Counted from the first letter of the stretch, positions 22,289-46,859 are shown. The stretch: 64,000 nt of DNA from Telopea speciosissima (GCF_018873765.1 NC_057925.1:11667568-11731567), one strand, 5' to 3'. Translations and numbers: made by a program. Notes: generated by a model not told the origin, from the letters alone.

Positions 22289-22537
22289 TTGCGCACAAAT
22301 ATAGAAACCCAATGGATTTGATTGAAGACAAATTGAAGATCATTAGAGTTGTGATTGAATATAATTTAGGCAAGCCATGTATGCAATATCCTTGTATAAT
22401 ATTCTATTATCACATGTGATAATAGGTCTAAAGATTTGTATAGATCACCCAACCGATTGGGGTGTCCATGCATTATATATACCTCACGTAATACAAAGTA
22501 ATTTAAGGCATTTCAACCTAATCTTTGTGTCCTAACA
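22284..22537 (+). repeat. 3' LTR of the copia element
   Basis: Starts TGTGATTGCGCACAAATATA right after a short purine tract (AAGGA) and ends GTGTCCTAACA. A likely TATA signal lies in CATTATATATACC near 22475. The next base begins sulfotransferase coding sequence (CTTCTAATTCC). Confidence 0.8.
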
Positions 22538-23381
22538 CTTCTAATTCCTGAAATACAAACATTCCAGAAGCTCGTCAAGGCAGTTGACAGTGATCTATTC
22601 CTTATCACAGACATAAAATCAAGTACAACTTGGTTGAAGGCCCTTGCTTTTGCAGTGGTTAATCGATCTTGTTATACCCTTTCTGATCAACCCTTGTTTA
22701 CCACCAACCCTCATGACCTTGTACCCTCTGTTGAATATAATTTTATGGTCACTAACCAGAAAGCTTATCTATCAAACCTTCCTTCTCCAAGGCTATTCTC
22801 TACTCATTTCATACACATCACTCCCTGAATCAATCAAAAACTGTGACTGTCGAATAGTCTATTTAAGCCGGAACCCTAGAGATAACTTCATCTCTTATTG
22901 GCAATCCCTAGTCAGGGGCAAATTTACCAATGGATCACTTCCCATAGAGGAAGCTTTTGATATGTTCTGTAATGGAGTATTTCCTTATAGACCCTTCTGG
23001 GATCATATGATGGGTTACTGGAAAGAGAGCTTAGAAAAGCCTCAGAAAGTTTTGTTCATGAAGTATGACGAATTAAAGGAAGCCATTGCAACTCAGATGC
23101 AGAAATTGGCTGAGTTCTTGGGTTTTCCTTTCTCTGAAGAAGAAAAAAGAGGAGGAGTTATAGAGAAGACTCCAAGATTGTGCAATTTTGAGCATTTGAG
23201 CAATTTGGATGTGAACAAGAAGGGGAACTATAGTGCTTCTACATTTATCGACAACAGTAATTTCTGTAGGAGAGGTAAGGTGGGTGATTGGGAGAACTAT
23301 TTTACTGCTGAAATGTTAGAAAGGCTAAACCAACTCGTTGAAGAAAAGTTACATAGTTCAGGCCTCACCTTCAATGTATAA
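22538..23381 (+). pseudogene. Cytosolic sulfotransferase pseudogene, copy A
   Basis: Homologous to plant intronless cytosolic sulfotransferases, which transfer sulfate from PAPS to small hydroxylated acceptors. Seen: a PAPS-binding loop altered to KSSTTWLKAL (family KSGTTWLKAL), NPHDLVP, YLSRNPRDNFISYW, and the C-terminal RGKVGDWENYF PAPS motif, ending at TAA 23379-23381. About the first 45 codons are missing, cut by the copia LTR at 22537. Compared with copy B there is a 2-bp loss near 22804 (CATTTCATACAC against CATATTTCATACAC) that shifts frame. From 22830 to the end the frame is open and well conserved, so decay is moderate. Confidence 0.88.
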
Positions 23382-25082
23382 TAGTTGCTGATGCCGATGC
23401 CGATGCCAATGTGATGTAGAGAAAATTTTCGAAGAATTCTTGAATTGGTTAGACCGATAAAAGTCATCCGATCAAGTTTTGTGCGTGATTTCAGGATATT
23501 AGTTTCCCATTTTATTTTTCTATATTATTTCATTTCCAGATTTATTTAGGTTTCCTTTTCCTTTGTAATCAAACCTCCTTATATAATAATAGTTTTGAAC
23601 AAAATAAAATCATCTTGATAGGTAAGTATGGAATTGAGTTCTCATCATCAAATTAAGCATGCAAGTTGATGTTTGGTCTGCAAATGCTTTAATTCAAGCA
23701 TTAAAGGTGATGAGGATCAACATTAGTTTAACCTAGAACTAGGATTAGGTCTTATGGTTGGGTTTAAGCATGCATGCAAAGGAATTGGGTTTATAATCTA
23801 ATCAAATCATGACAATCCAAACATGCATGATGATAAAAGGTTCATTTCTAATTATTCTAACATCTAAACAAAATTCTGGGTCTCAGAAAGAGTAAATGAA
23901 AGAAATCAGATGTGAGATTAAGGCATGCATGTATGGCATTGGCATTTCCCAATTGTATCTACCTGGATAGATTTAACATGCATGACCAAGGATGGTTTAA
24001 TTTAGCCAAAACAGAATTGTGCATGATACTAGGTCTAGGTAAAGGGGTAGAAGGAGAGCTAGAATAGGTTTAGAAACTCTTACCTATGCTTGGCACTTGG
24101 GTAATCAATTCTCTTCTTTCTCCTTGCGGAAATAGTTTTGAATTACCCTGATTGTTAATGCCTTCGCATATTAACCTTCTCCATATGTTTCATAAGCCTA
24201 ATGTATCATGTATTCGGGTAGGGTCTTAGAAATCAAGGGATGATACCTACCTTAGGCTATACATTTGGTGATGAATAGTATAGTGACAAGAAGTTGGTGT
24301 TTGCCTTCTTATCGGTGTAGGTCCTCACCAGCGAGGCTACCTCATTAAATTCAACCACGGCATCAATGCACCACAGTGTACTGGTAGCTTTGACCTCAGG
24401 TTCCAGACCTGCAACAAAAAAATTCAAATTAGCCCATATTTTTTGACACGGGTTTAACAAACTCTGTATTACTTTGCAAAGTTTTTTTTTTTTTTGGTAG
24501 ATTTGTAAGTCTTAAGAACCTTTTCTTACCCATCACCCCAAAAAATTAAAAAGAAAGACATCACTTTATTTCACAAAGTTGATAAATGTATTATTTCCCT
24601 ATTTTCTTGGATTTGTATGTTTGAAACTAGAAGTTGTTACATTGATATGGTGCTAGTTTGGACAGTAGGAATTGAACAAACATCCTATGGTGGACAATGG
24701 TTGTGGTGCTAAGTGTTGTGCTACAATAATACTTGTTTCTTTGAGAGAGTTATTCATAAACTTGCATATTCAATCATGGGAGCGGCAGCAGACAAGCATT
24801 ATTCAAATTTGAGAGATTGAGTTTGTTTATTTTTTTAGGAAATATTGTACATGGATGTATAGGATACATTTACAAGGATAACCATTCTTTTTAATTGTAA
24901 ACATTTGGTTACATAGTTTATATATTATGAATTGAAATAAAAACACAAACATTTGGTTACATAGTTTATATATTATGAATAGAAATAAAAACATTCATGA
25001 TATGCATTTAAAATTTTGTAAGTATATGTAGTCTTATAAGGAACATGGGGAAAAAGAGCAAAAACATATGGGAAAAAAGAGG
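23382..25082. other. Intergenic, no gene recognised
   Basis: AT-rich sequence without recognisable domains. It holds GATGCC triplets just after copy A (23391-23410), a poly-T run near 24482, and a tandem pair of about 52 bp (next entry). A 67-codon minus-strand frame at 24257-24460 matches nothing I know and is not called. Confidence 0.5.
24899..24998. repeat. Two-copy tandem repeat, about 52 bp
   Basis: AAACATTTGGTTACATAGTT followed by TATATATTATGAAT and GAAATAAAAACA occurs twice in direct succession with one or two differences. Confidence 0.8.
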
Positions 25083-25513
25083 TAAAAAGAAAAATCAATG
25101 TTTTTTAGAGGCATTAGTCAATTGCCCCTAAAAGATAAGAAAAAAAAACTTTAAAGGTAGTAATAAAGTGCCTTTAATATTAACAAGCAAAAGCATCAAA
25201 GGCGGTAGTGAAATGACTCCAATATTAACATGAACCACTTCAAAAAGATTTCTGTTCGGTTACTAAATTTGGTATTAGCAGTGGTACAAAAAGCGATTAG
25301 AGGCGTTTCACAATTGCCACAACAAACTGCCTCTAAATGACTCAAAATAGAGGCCTTTCTTAAAATGCCTCTAAAGGCCCCAACTGATTTGTGGCACGAC
25401 ATTTAGAGATGTTTATGCGGCATTAGTAAAACACACCCCTAAAAGTTTAGAGGTAACTGTATAAGATTTAGATGTTTTCATCAACACCTCTAATGTTAGA
25501 TTTGTTTGTAGTG
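25083..25513. mobile_element. CACTA (En/Spm) element end, subterminal region
   Basis: Ends in TGTAGTG (reverse complement CACTACA), the CACTA terminal motif, followed by GTA. The preceding 430 bp carry the repeated subterminal words AGAGGCATT, GCCTCTAAA, TTTAGAGG and CCCCTAAAAG in both orientations, as in plant CACTA elements. The other terminus was not found, so this is a fragment or the partner end is too diverged. Confidence 0.6.
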
Positions 25514-25724
25514 GTACATCGCACCTATAGATTCATGTAAAGAAGGTATTTGGTTGAATAGATTGCTTGATTAATTGAGAATCAAGCAAAATGTGATAAT
25601 TGTTTAATGTGTTAGTCTAGGTGCATTACGTTTGTCTTTAAATCCAATGTTTCATTCTTGAATAAAACACAGTGATGTAAAATATCATTTTATTTGAGAT
25701 GTGGTGGAAGATGGAGTAATCTCT

Positions 25725-26033
25725 CTAAAAAAGATGGAGTAAATCCAATGTTTGAATCCCTAGACGTACCTATCAACATCTGGACTGACTGCGAGGAACT
25801 AATTTACTGGCTGCAACCTCCAACAAGACAATGGCCGTGGGAGATTTTCACCATCCTATGGGATAGTACACATATCTTGGGAGACTTTCGTACCTTTTTT
25901 ATTTCAAAAAAAGACAAATCTATTGTGTATCTAGAACATATAAGCTAGCAAATCAAGCAAGATGCAGTAAAACTACTGTTTGTATTTCAGATTTTAACTT
26001 AATCTAATTAGTTTCTTTCTATCGAAAAAAAAA
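25725..26033 (+). pseudogene. LINE RNase H tail with poly(A), flanked by an 86-bp direct repeat
   Basis: Translation from about 25755 shows the end of a plant LINE RNase H (NIWTDCEELIYWLQPPTRQW, then EIFTILWDS) and the sequence ends in a run of A at 26024-26033. On both sides stands a copy of one 86-bp sequence (about 25643-25724 and 26034-26120, sharing TTTCATTCTTGAAT and GTGGTGGAAGATGGAGTAAT), about 88 percent alike by eye. Confidence 0.6.
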
Positions 26034-26479
26034 TCGAATGTTTCATTCTTGAATTAAACATGTTAACGTAAAATATCATTTTGTTTGAAATATGGTGGAA
26101 GATGGAGTAATCTCTCCGCAAAAGATTCACACTAATGGCAATGGTGTAGTCATTTTGATGAAGCCTGTTACGAGGGAGTTCATATGGTGCAGAACTTCTT
26201 TTGGGCTTGTGTTTACTTGATTGAAAGTGACATTTGAACAATTCAGAATTGTGAAGATTATTTTCAAAATTAGTCTTCAAGTGAGAGAGAATGTGAAATT
26301 GAATTTACAATTAAAAAGTCAAATGCATTAATTATCCCACCATCATTACACTGTTGGTATAAATGAATGGGAAGACAATTCCCATTACGTCTTCTCATTG
26401 TAGGTTGTAGCAAATGAATGAAGAAGAAAAATTGAGAGAAGGGGTCAACCATGGTCATCACAACCCGTACCTGTCGTGC

Positions 26480-26975
26480 CTATTTTTGAAGAAAATGGGG
26501 AAAAACGAGGTTGGTATAGAACCATGCACGAGGTATCCCACTCAACTCACCTATAAATAGGGAAGGGAGAGAAGTTACACACAGAAGAGCGATTGAGAAC
26601 TAGAGATTTCAGGGATTCATTGAGTTGTGTTCTTAATTTGGGTTGGGTTTTTCACTGTAGGAATTGTTAGTATATATTACCCTCTATAATGGTTTCCTTT
26701 TCGGGAGATTGTGAGTATGAGATTCGTTGTTCAGTGGGTTCCACATACAATATTGTAGGTGTGGTGTGTAGGTTGTATATTTTCCTTATTGTAAAGTGAC
26801 TTCTGTGAGATTGCCCTTTAGACATAGACCATTACGTCAAACCACGTAAATCCCATGTCTTTGAATCTTTTACTTTTCCATGATTATTTTAATATTACAC
26901 TTTAAATTCTTATGTACCATAGTACGATACAAATTTCCGCGACATTCTTCCACCTTTACTTTTATGCGTCCATCT
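26480..26975 (+). repeat. LTR-like remnant (probable copia LTR)
   Basis: Has a CTATAAATAGGG TATA box near 26552 and a downstream section ending in ACCACGTAAATC, a phrase common near the 3' end of plant copia LTRs. No primer-binding site, coding region or target duplication was found. The rest to 27249 is AT-rich and presumably the downstream flank of the beta-glucosidase gene. Confidence 0.4.
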
Positions 26976-27053
26976 TCTTTTCTTCTCTTCTACTCTTACA
27001 CTGTTAAAACTAGCTCAATTACATAACACAATTGCAATTGATGAAGCAAACTT

Positions 27054-27063
27054 TTATTTATTA
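27054..27063 (-). terminator. Possible poly(A) signal of the beta-glucosidase gene
   Basis: On the minus strand the sequence AATAAATAAA lies about 190 bases after the stop codon at 27250. Position and wording fit a plant polyadenylation signal, though such AT-rich words are common here. Confidence 0.35.
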
Positions 27064-27249
27064 AAACGTATTTTTCAACGTCACTATCATAACAAAACAA
27101 TCGATTCACATCCACACTCAATCTTCAGATAGAGAGAGACGGGGAGAAGAATCCTCCTTAATTAGTCTCCTATATTCTACATACACTCATACATAGTATT
27201 AAATTAGAGAGAGAGGTAAAATGAACAAAACACCCCTCTGCTCTATTTC

Positions 27250-41234
<13,985 letters not shown>

Positions 41235-41699
41235 GCTTCCTCCTTGGCTCCCCTTTTACAGAGTCTGGATGGATATGGTTCATGCCCGGTCACAAGATAG
41301 ATAGCATCTGTAGGGTTAATAAGGAACCTACGAGTGAAGAATAGAATAGATAAGAGAAACAGCTAGCATGGGTTTAATGGAGTCCGATCAGCTCCACATA
41401 CGTGGAGAGTATCTTTTCCCCACATATGGTGGTTAGCTGACACTTTTTTTGTTTGGTAAAGAATGGGTTAGCTGACACGTGATCAACAAAAAACTGATTA
41501 CCTTCCCTTCCAAACCTTTCCCAAAACCGTGGGACCCACCTTACTTCTTCTTCTCCTCAGGAGCTTCCTACAGCTCGGCCCAATCTCCTTCCCCCTTCCG
41601 GCCTTCCCTGCTCATCATCTGTCCCCACCCCTTCTTTCCCTTCAACCCCGGCCCTACTCATGCTCCCTCCCTGCCTTGCCCTCTCCTCCGCCTCACCCC

Positions 41700-41930
41700 T
41701 GCTCCCCTTTCTTGCAAACTCCCGCTCTATCCCTCTCCCCCACCAACCCTTCCTTGCAAACTCCCCCTCTATCCCTCTCCCCCACCAACCCATTCTCTGT
41801 TTACACCTCTATAAAAGTGCATCAACCACCCACCAAGCAAGGACAAAAACAGAGCAATCGCTACCTCCATAAAAGTGCATCAACCACCTACCATGAAATG
41901 ACAAAAACAGAGCAATCGCTACTTTAAAAA
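41700..41930. repeat. Short tandem duplications inside the MULE
   Basis: Two copies of a 43-bp CT-rich unit (each with CTATCCCTCTCCCCCACCAA, 41732 and 41771) are followed by two copies of a roughly 58-bp unit (each with AAAAGTGCATCAACCACC, from 41812 and 41870). Proline-rich frames here are by-products of this composition. Confidence 0.8.
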
Positions 41931-42260
41931 ATCATCATTCTTAGTTGATCTATTTCCAATCTCTGATTCGCTTCCACTGGCTTGGTTTTAACTTTGAACT
42001 TGGGTTACAGAAATGCAACCTGTTGGTCTCGGATGCTTTAGTCCTTATTCGTGATGTCCGTAATTCGACTTCCATAAATGATAAATCTTGATTTAAATTA
42101 ATGAGTTAATTGATTGAGAGAACAAAAATGGCTGGCGAGTCTCTGCAATTTGCTAATGGACTCGGATCTTGAAACTCCAATTCTCGACTAGCCATTGGAA
42201 GTCTTAAACAAATCATATCATAATATCCATCAAACCCACCATTCCCGAATCTCTGGTTGT

Positions 42261-42623
42261 TCAGTTCCAAAACCAGAGATAACTGTATTTTCTTTTTCCA
42301 TCGAGCAAGGTGCTAGCCTTCACAGCGAGGGCGGCCACCTTGGGAGCAGTGAGGCGGTACTGTAGGAGACTAGTATGGAGGATGAAATAGATCTGATCCG
42401 CCAGAAGTTCGTCAAAGGAATCGAGGGAGGGAATACAGTCATCGAATAAGAGACAATCGTGGTTGAAGGAATCAAGAGATGACTTTGGCTGTAAACGGAT
42501 CTGAGGTATATAACCAATGGCGTCTGAAGAGAAGCATGAACACATCTCCAGATTTGCAGTCTCAAGGGCGAAGAAGAAGAAAAAGCAATTTTGAGTTGAG
42601 AGAGATGATGTGGATCCCACCAT
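42261..42623 (-). pseudogene. Captured DUF4228/PADRE-like gene fragment
   Basis: A 120-codon minus-strand frame. Its second half (LDSFDELLADQIYFILHTSL, LTAPKVAALAVKAS) follows the DUF4228 (PADRE) pattern of small plant stress-response proteins, where a DEEL..GQIYFLLP block precedes an ALAVKAS helix. The N-terminus (MVGSTSSLS) does not show the usual start of the family, so it may be fused or rearranged. It lies between the arms of a MULE and is best read as a captured fragment. The family assignment is tentative. Confidence 0.5.
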
Positions 42624-42776
42624 GAAATTTACATTAAATCCCTCAAGAAAAGTTTTAGGGAGAGTTCGGTTACCGGTCGTGGCTTGGCCAAGTGTCAGCT
42701 AACCATTATATGTAAATACTTTCCACATATGTGGAGCTGATTCGAACTCGGTTTAATGTGATCTGTGCTTGAGAAC

Positions 42777-42790
42777 TACGTCACGTACTC
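42777..42790. promoter_or_regulatory. ACGTCACGT bZIP-type element
   Basis: TACGTCACGTA is a strong match to plant ABRE/bZIP sites. Before the MULE inserted it would have lain about 165 bp upstream of the beta-glucosidase ATG; it is now about 1.5 kb away. Function is inferred only. Confidence 0.3.
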
Positions 42791-42892
42791 CCACGGTAAG
42801 ATATTTATTACAACTCTAATCATGTTATTCACCATCCAATTAATTACCTCCCATGTATATGTATGGACTCTCTTATATCTTATAGCTAGGGA

Positions 42893-43099
42893 TGTAAACG
42901 GATCGGATTCGACTTAGATAGTGATATATCTGCATCCGTATTCGATTAGCTTTCAAAAGAATTTGGATAGTGTTAAACGAATACGGACACAGATACGGAT
43001 TTGATATTTTATCCTTTTACATGTAAATATAGCTTTTTGGTTAGCTATAGTCTATCCATATCCGTTTAACTTTCGAATGGATTCATTTACATAAAATGT
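42893..43099. repeat. Tandem-repeat unit left of the epoxide-hydrolase Pack-MULE
   Basis: Contains AAACGGATCGGATTCGAC, ACATGTAAATATAGCTTTTT and GGATTCATTTACATAAAATG, in the order found in the units at 45018-45530. It ends exactly at the MULE insertion point. Confidence 0.75.
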
Positions 43100-45017
43100 A
43101 GAATAAATTACTCTCCTCTCCCCTCGATTATGCTCTAATGACAAACCCCTCCCCTAGGTATTGAGTAATGACTCTTCCCTCCCTTGAATTCAAAAGATTC
43201 TATCAATCGTACTCATTCCGTTAAAAATGACTGTTAAATGATGACATCACCCTAAAAATATTCATTTAAACTCCAAAATACCCTTATGTTTGTGATATTC
43301 CAATTATACCCTTAGCCATATCAAAACTCTAAAAACCTTGTTTCTCCAGTTTGACTAACGGTCACCATCACCACCACCACCACCACTTCCGTAGCCACGG
43401 TCACCTCCGCCTCCCTCACTACGTCCATAACCACCTCCGTAGCCTCCACTGCTAGAGCAAGAAAGCCTTCTCTTCTCCCTCTCCCGCCTTCTATTCTATT
43501 TTCGGCTCTTATGCTGCTCTGTTTTTGTTTCCGCGTCCCTTCTTTTTCTTTTTCTTTTTTTCTTATCCAATCCCCTCTGTATTGGCATCTGAAATCAAAC
43601 TAGTAAACAAACCCATTTCGATCTGATTAACAAAAACATATAAAAGATAGAAGAGCTTGAGAAAAAGAAAAGAACACCATGATTCAGAGATTTCGCTTTT
43701 GGTAGGTACGTGGTTTTTTTACTTTTCTTCTGGTATCGGGAATTTCAGTTAAAACTTAAACCACTTCAACTAGGAGCTTCTCTTTGCGCCATCTATGTCT
43801 CTCTCTCTCTCTCTCTCTCTTTCTTTTGCTAGTTTGCTTGCTCGAAAATAGTCCAAGACCCTAAATGGATCAGATAGAGCACAAGTACATTGATGTAAGA
43901 GGGTTGAAGCTTCATGTCGCCGAGATAGGAACCGGTTGGGATTCAATGCATTTCATTTCGGTTTTTTTTATCCAAATTCCAAATCCAACCCCAATCTCCC
44001 TCCCAAAAAACCAAAAAGGCACACTTATTTTGGGTTGGGGGAGGATTCACGCTGCACTTAGCTATACTGACTGACAAACTGAAACTTACAGGGCCGTCAA
44101 TGGTGGTGTTCTTGCATGGGTTCCCGGAGATCTGGTATTCGTGGCGGCACCAGATGATTGTCATTGCCAACGCCGGATTTAGAGCACTAGCACCCGATTT
44201 CAGAGGCTACGGCCTCTCCCAACAGCCCCATGAACCTGAGAAGGCCTCATTCAAAGACCTCATTGAAGATCTCCTTGCCATTCTCGACTCCTCCATTCCC
44301 AAGGTATCTCATTTCAGTTGTGAAATACAAATTCAATTTCTTTTTCTAGTTCTGTCAACGACAACGAAGGGATTCGACGAAGCTAATTTTAAGCGTATAA
44401 AATTAATGGGTTCCCATCAAAAGGTAAGCAGAGATTGAAGATATCCAATGATTCTTCGTGGGTTCTGTGCATCTGAGCTTGAATTTTCTACCACTATTAA
44501 ATCGGTGTTTGATAGTTCTTCAAAAAGAGAAGAAGAAACAGTATCTTCTTCTTTTAACGCTTTCATAATTAGTTTGTGCTGTTCCTTGTTAATTCCCTCC
44601 ATTTTTGCAGGTTGAAGCCCAAAATGTATCCGAACAATCCAGTCCTCTGGAGTTAACACTCAGGAAGACTCCGTCCTTTCTCGACCTCATAGAGACAAGC
44701 TGTCTCGGGGAAGGAATCTTAGTCAAAGTAACGTAGATTCCGAGAAGGGAAGAGTGAGGAGAGAACATGAGTAGGGGCGGTGAGATGGACTGCGTTGGCA
44801 GTAGGGTTGGGGCGGAGTTGCAGGAGGAGGAGGAGAGAAAGAAGATGAAGATGAAGGGGTATTATAGTCTTTTTCTAACACTTAACAGTTCTTTTTAACG
44901 GAATGGGTACGGTTGATAGAATCCTGTTAATACAGGGGAGGAGAGTCATTACTCAATACACTGGGGAGGGGTTTGTCATTAGAGCATAATCGAGGGGAGG
45001 GGGGAGTAATTTACTCT
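43100..45017. mobile_element. Pack-MULE with soluble epoxide hydrolase 5' exons, 1918 bp
   Basis: Ends AGAATAAATTACTCTCCTC and (inverted) AGAGTAAATTACTCCCCCC are inverted repeats of over 100 bp (both with CGATTATGCTCTAATGACAA). AAAATGT flanks it (43093-43099, 45018-45024). The uninterrupted target CATTTACATAAAATGTAAGT is present at 45240 and 45467 in sister repeat units, confirming the insertion. Subterminal TGATGACATCACC near 43238 links it to the elements at 1452, 27847 and 30561. Confidence 0.9.
43865..44303 (+). pseudogene. Captured soluble epoxide hydrolase fragment (exons 1-2)
   Basis: Exon 1 (43865-43934) starts MDQIEHKYIDVRGLKLHVAE; the intron 43935-44091 is GT..AG; exon 2 (44092-44303) gives VVFLHGFPEIWYSWRHQM, the oxyanion-hole HGFP motif of the alpha/beta-hydrolase fold, then APDFRGYGLSQQP, and ends LLAILDSSIPK at a GT donor. 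It matches plant soluble epoxide hydrolases, which hydrate fatty-acid epoxides. The exons with nucleophile Asp and the rest of the triad are missing. A CT-rich 5' leader was captured too (43798-43822). The retained intron shows capture of genomic DNA. Confidence 0.88.
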
Positions 45018-45530
45018 AAAATGTAAGTTTTGTTGGCATCATTTTAGTGGGGTGGCTTTATTTTAACTCTAAGTGAGTGATCGGTTTCCTTAGGGTAGGG
45101 ATAAGATGAGTTTTACATGTAAATATAGTTTTTCGGATAGCTATAGTCTATCCGTATCCATATCTGTTTAGCTTTCGGATAGATTCAAATAGTGTTAAAC
45201 GGATACGGACACGAATACAGAAACAGATTTTGGCTATTCATTTACATAAAATGTAAGTTTTGTTGGCATCATTTTAGTGGGGTGGCTTTATTTTAACTCT
45301 AAGTGAGTGATCTGTTTCCTTAGGGTAGGGATAAGATGAGTTTTACATATAAATATAGCTTTTCGAATAGCTATAACCTATTCGTATCCGTATCCGTTTA
45401 GTTTTCGGATGGATTCGAATAGTGCTAAACGGTTACAATACAGAAACAGATTTCGGCTATTCATTTACATAAAATGTAAGTTTTGTTGGCATCATTTTAG
45501 TGGGGTGGCTTTATTTTATTGCATTTTAAT
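45018..45530. repeat. Tandem repeat array, 220-230-bp unit
   Basis: Units begin at about 45018, 45249 and 45473 (the last partial) with AAAATGTAAGTTTTGTTGGC, then GTGGGGTGGCTTTATTTTAA, GGGTAGGGATAAGATGAG and TCCGTATCCGTTTA-type words. With the unit at 42893 the array is interrupted by the Pack-MULE. A single related copy is at 17835. Confidence 0.85.
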
Positions 45531-45651
45531 AAAGTTAGGTGATTTTCCCAGGTCCCAGATAATATTCAGTTAACAAAAAATAAAAAATAAGAAAATAAAA
45601 AAATACACCCTGTTTGTAATACTATGTTTTTTTTCAATTATTTATCATGAT

Positions 45652-45653
<2 letters not shown>

Positions 45654-45685
<32 letters not shown>
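45654..45685. repeat. (AT)n microsatellite
   Basis: About fifteen AT units in AT-rich intergenic sequence. Nothing else is recognised in 45531-46318. Confidence 0.95.
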
Positions 45686-45689
<4 letters not shown>

Positions 45690-46326
45690 AATGGCATGAT
45701 CAATTTCTCTCCTATAGAAGCATGTGACCAAAAGAACTTGGACTCAAACCCACATAATTTAAGTTCGATCTAGCTAGAAACTAAAGTCATTTTTCCTTAG
45801 ATTCCATACCGATGTGCCACCTTTCTACCAAAAAAAACCGATGTGCCACCCATAAATCCTACTCTTTGTAAATAATAAACACCAAATTCAACATAGAAAG
45901 CTGTCAAAATCACTCCTCTCTCTCTCTCTATCTCAAAATGGTTTCATTGGCCTCTTATATATCCAACTGTCGTCGCATCTTAGTGGTGTACTCCCCAATA
46001 TCATTTGCTTGAAGAAATATTTTCCTAGATATCACAAGGAAAAAATATATATATGAGAGGATGTAGTGTACCTTGTTTCCTCCATTTAAGATATTATAGG
46101 TATTTTTAAATTGACAAAAAGATACACACCGATAGTGTGGGGATGCTTTCACATGCCTCTTCACATCGTGATTATGTGGGTCCATACTCACATTCTAATT
46201 TCTTTAAGAAAAATTGTCTTTGAAAATCCTATCTAATGCTTCTAGGTCTTGGAGGAAACTCCTACAGGCCAAAGTTGTTACTTGTGATATGGTTCTTCAC
46301 TTGTTCGGCATGAGGATACTTTCCTA

Positions 46327-46492
46327 GAGTCTGGATCCTTTCCATTGACATTTAACCACTGGAGTCGATCTCCCACCATCCATGGGGTGTGGTCCCCACA
46401 TCCCAAAGGTGGTTCCCATACCTCATGGATGATGGAAGATCGATTTTGGTGGTTAAATGTCATTAGAGAGGATCTGAATTCGCTTTCCTATG
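46327..46492. mobile_element. MITE, 166 bp, 8-bp target duplication (hAT-like)
   Basis: CTTTCCTA flanks it (46319-46326, 46493-46500). Arms share GACATTTAACCACC and its inverse, with GGATCC or GATCC near the ends. The 8-bp duplication fits hAT elements, though the ends do not show a classic hAT terminus. Confidence 0.65.
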
Positions 46493-46859
46493 CCCTCTCA
46501 CATCCTGACCATATGGGTATTATATTTGTACACCCTCTCTTTTCTAACCATGTGGGTCCCCTATTAGAGGAAACTATTTCATGAACTATATATGATTGGT
46601 TTATAGGAAATTCCCACCACACTATCGCCATGAGAAACCCTCTATTTTTAAATTTTATACAAGTATTAGTATCCATGTAATATTTCGAAGCAGGTGAAAA
46701 ATAAAATGCATGAGGGTTTCCCATGATGCTGCCAGTGTAGGGAGGAATCTACACACACACACACACACCGATAGTGATGCAAAAAATGGCATAATCCACA
46801 TGGGGCCACACTATTAGAGTATGAAAGAGAAAATAATAAAGAACCTAATCTTTTGGTAA

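Larger units (their letters stand above)
18060..22537 (+). mobile_element. Ty1/copia retrotransposon, 5'-truncated, Ale/Retrofit-like
   Basis: Domains follow the copia order gag, protease, integrase, RT, RNase H, and end in a 254-bp 3' LTR. The 5' LTR and primer-binding site are missing. Upstream sequence is instead an inverted 32-bp piece of gag (17902-17933) and an unrelated repeat. The 3' LTR abuts the middle of a sulfotransferase gene, so the element once lay inside that gene and a deletion later removed the left ends of both. The Ale/Retrofit label is inferred from the gag and protease wording. Confidence 0.85.
41380..42749. mobile_element. MULE (1370 bp) upstream of the beta-glucosidase gene
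   Basis: Perfect 9-bp duplication GGTTTAATG (41371-41379, 42750-42758). Ends GAGTCCGATCAGCTCCACAT and, inverted, GAGTTCGAATCAGCTCCACAT-like form about 70 bp of terminal repeat (both contain GGTTAGCTGACAC). It carries a PADRE-like fragment and a proline-rich low-complexity part. Its near end is 146 bp from the start codon at 41234, so it splits the ancestral promoter region. Confidence 0.9.

Noticed and set aside
22634..22828. 64-codon frame as an intact small protein
   Set aside because: It is the N-terminal remnant of sulfotransferase copy A before its 2-bp frameshift.
24257..24460. 67-codon minus-strand frame as a gene
   Set aside because: No recognisable motif, no exon context, AT-rich surroundings; length is within chance.
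41479..41927. Proline/leucine-rich plus-strand frames
   Set aside because: Produced by CT-rich tandem duplications within a MULE; no family resemblance.
44417..44659. 80-codon minus-strand frame in the epoxide hydrolase Pack-MULE
   Set aside because: Looks coding-like in composition but no family is recognised and orientation opposes the captured exons; it could be another captured fragment but cannot be supported.
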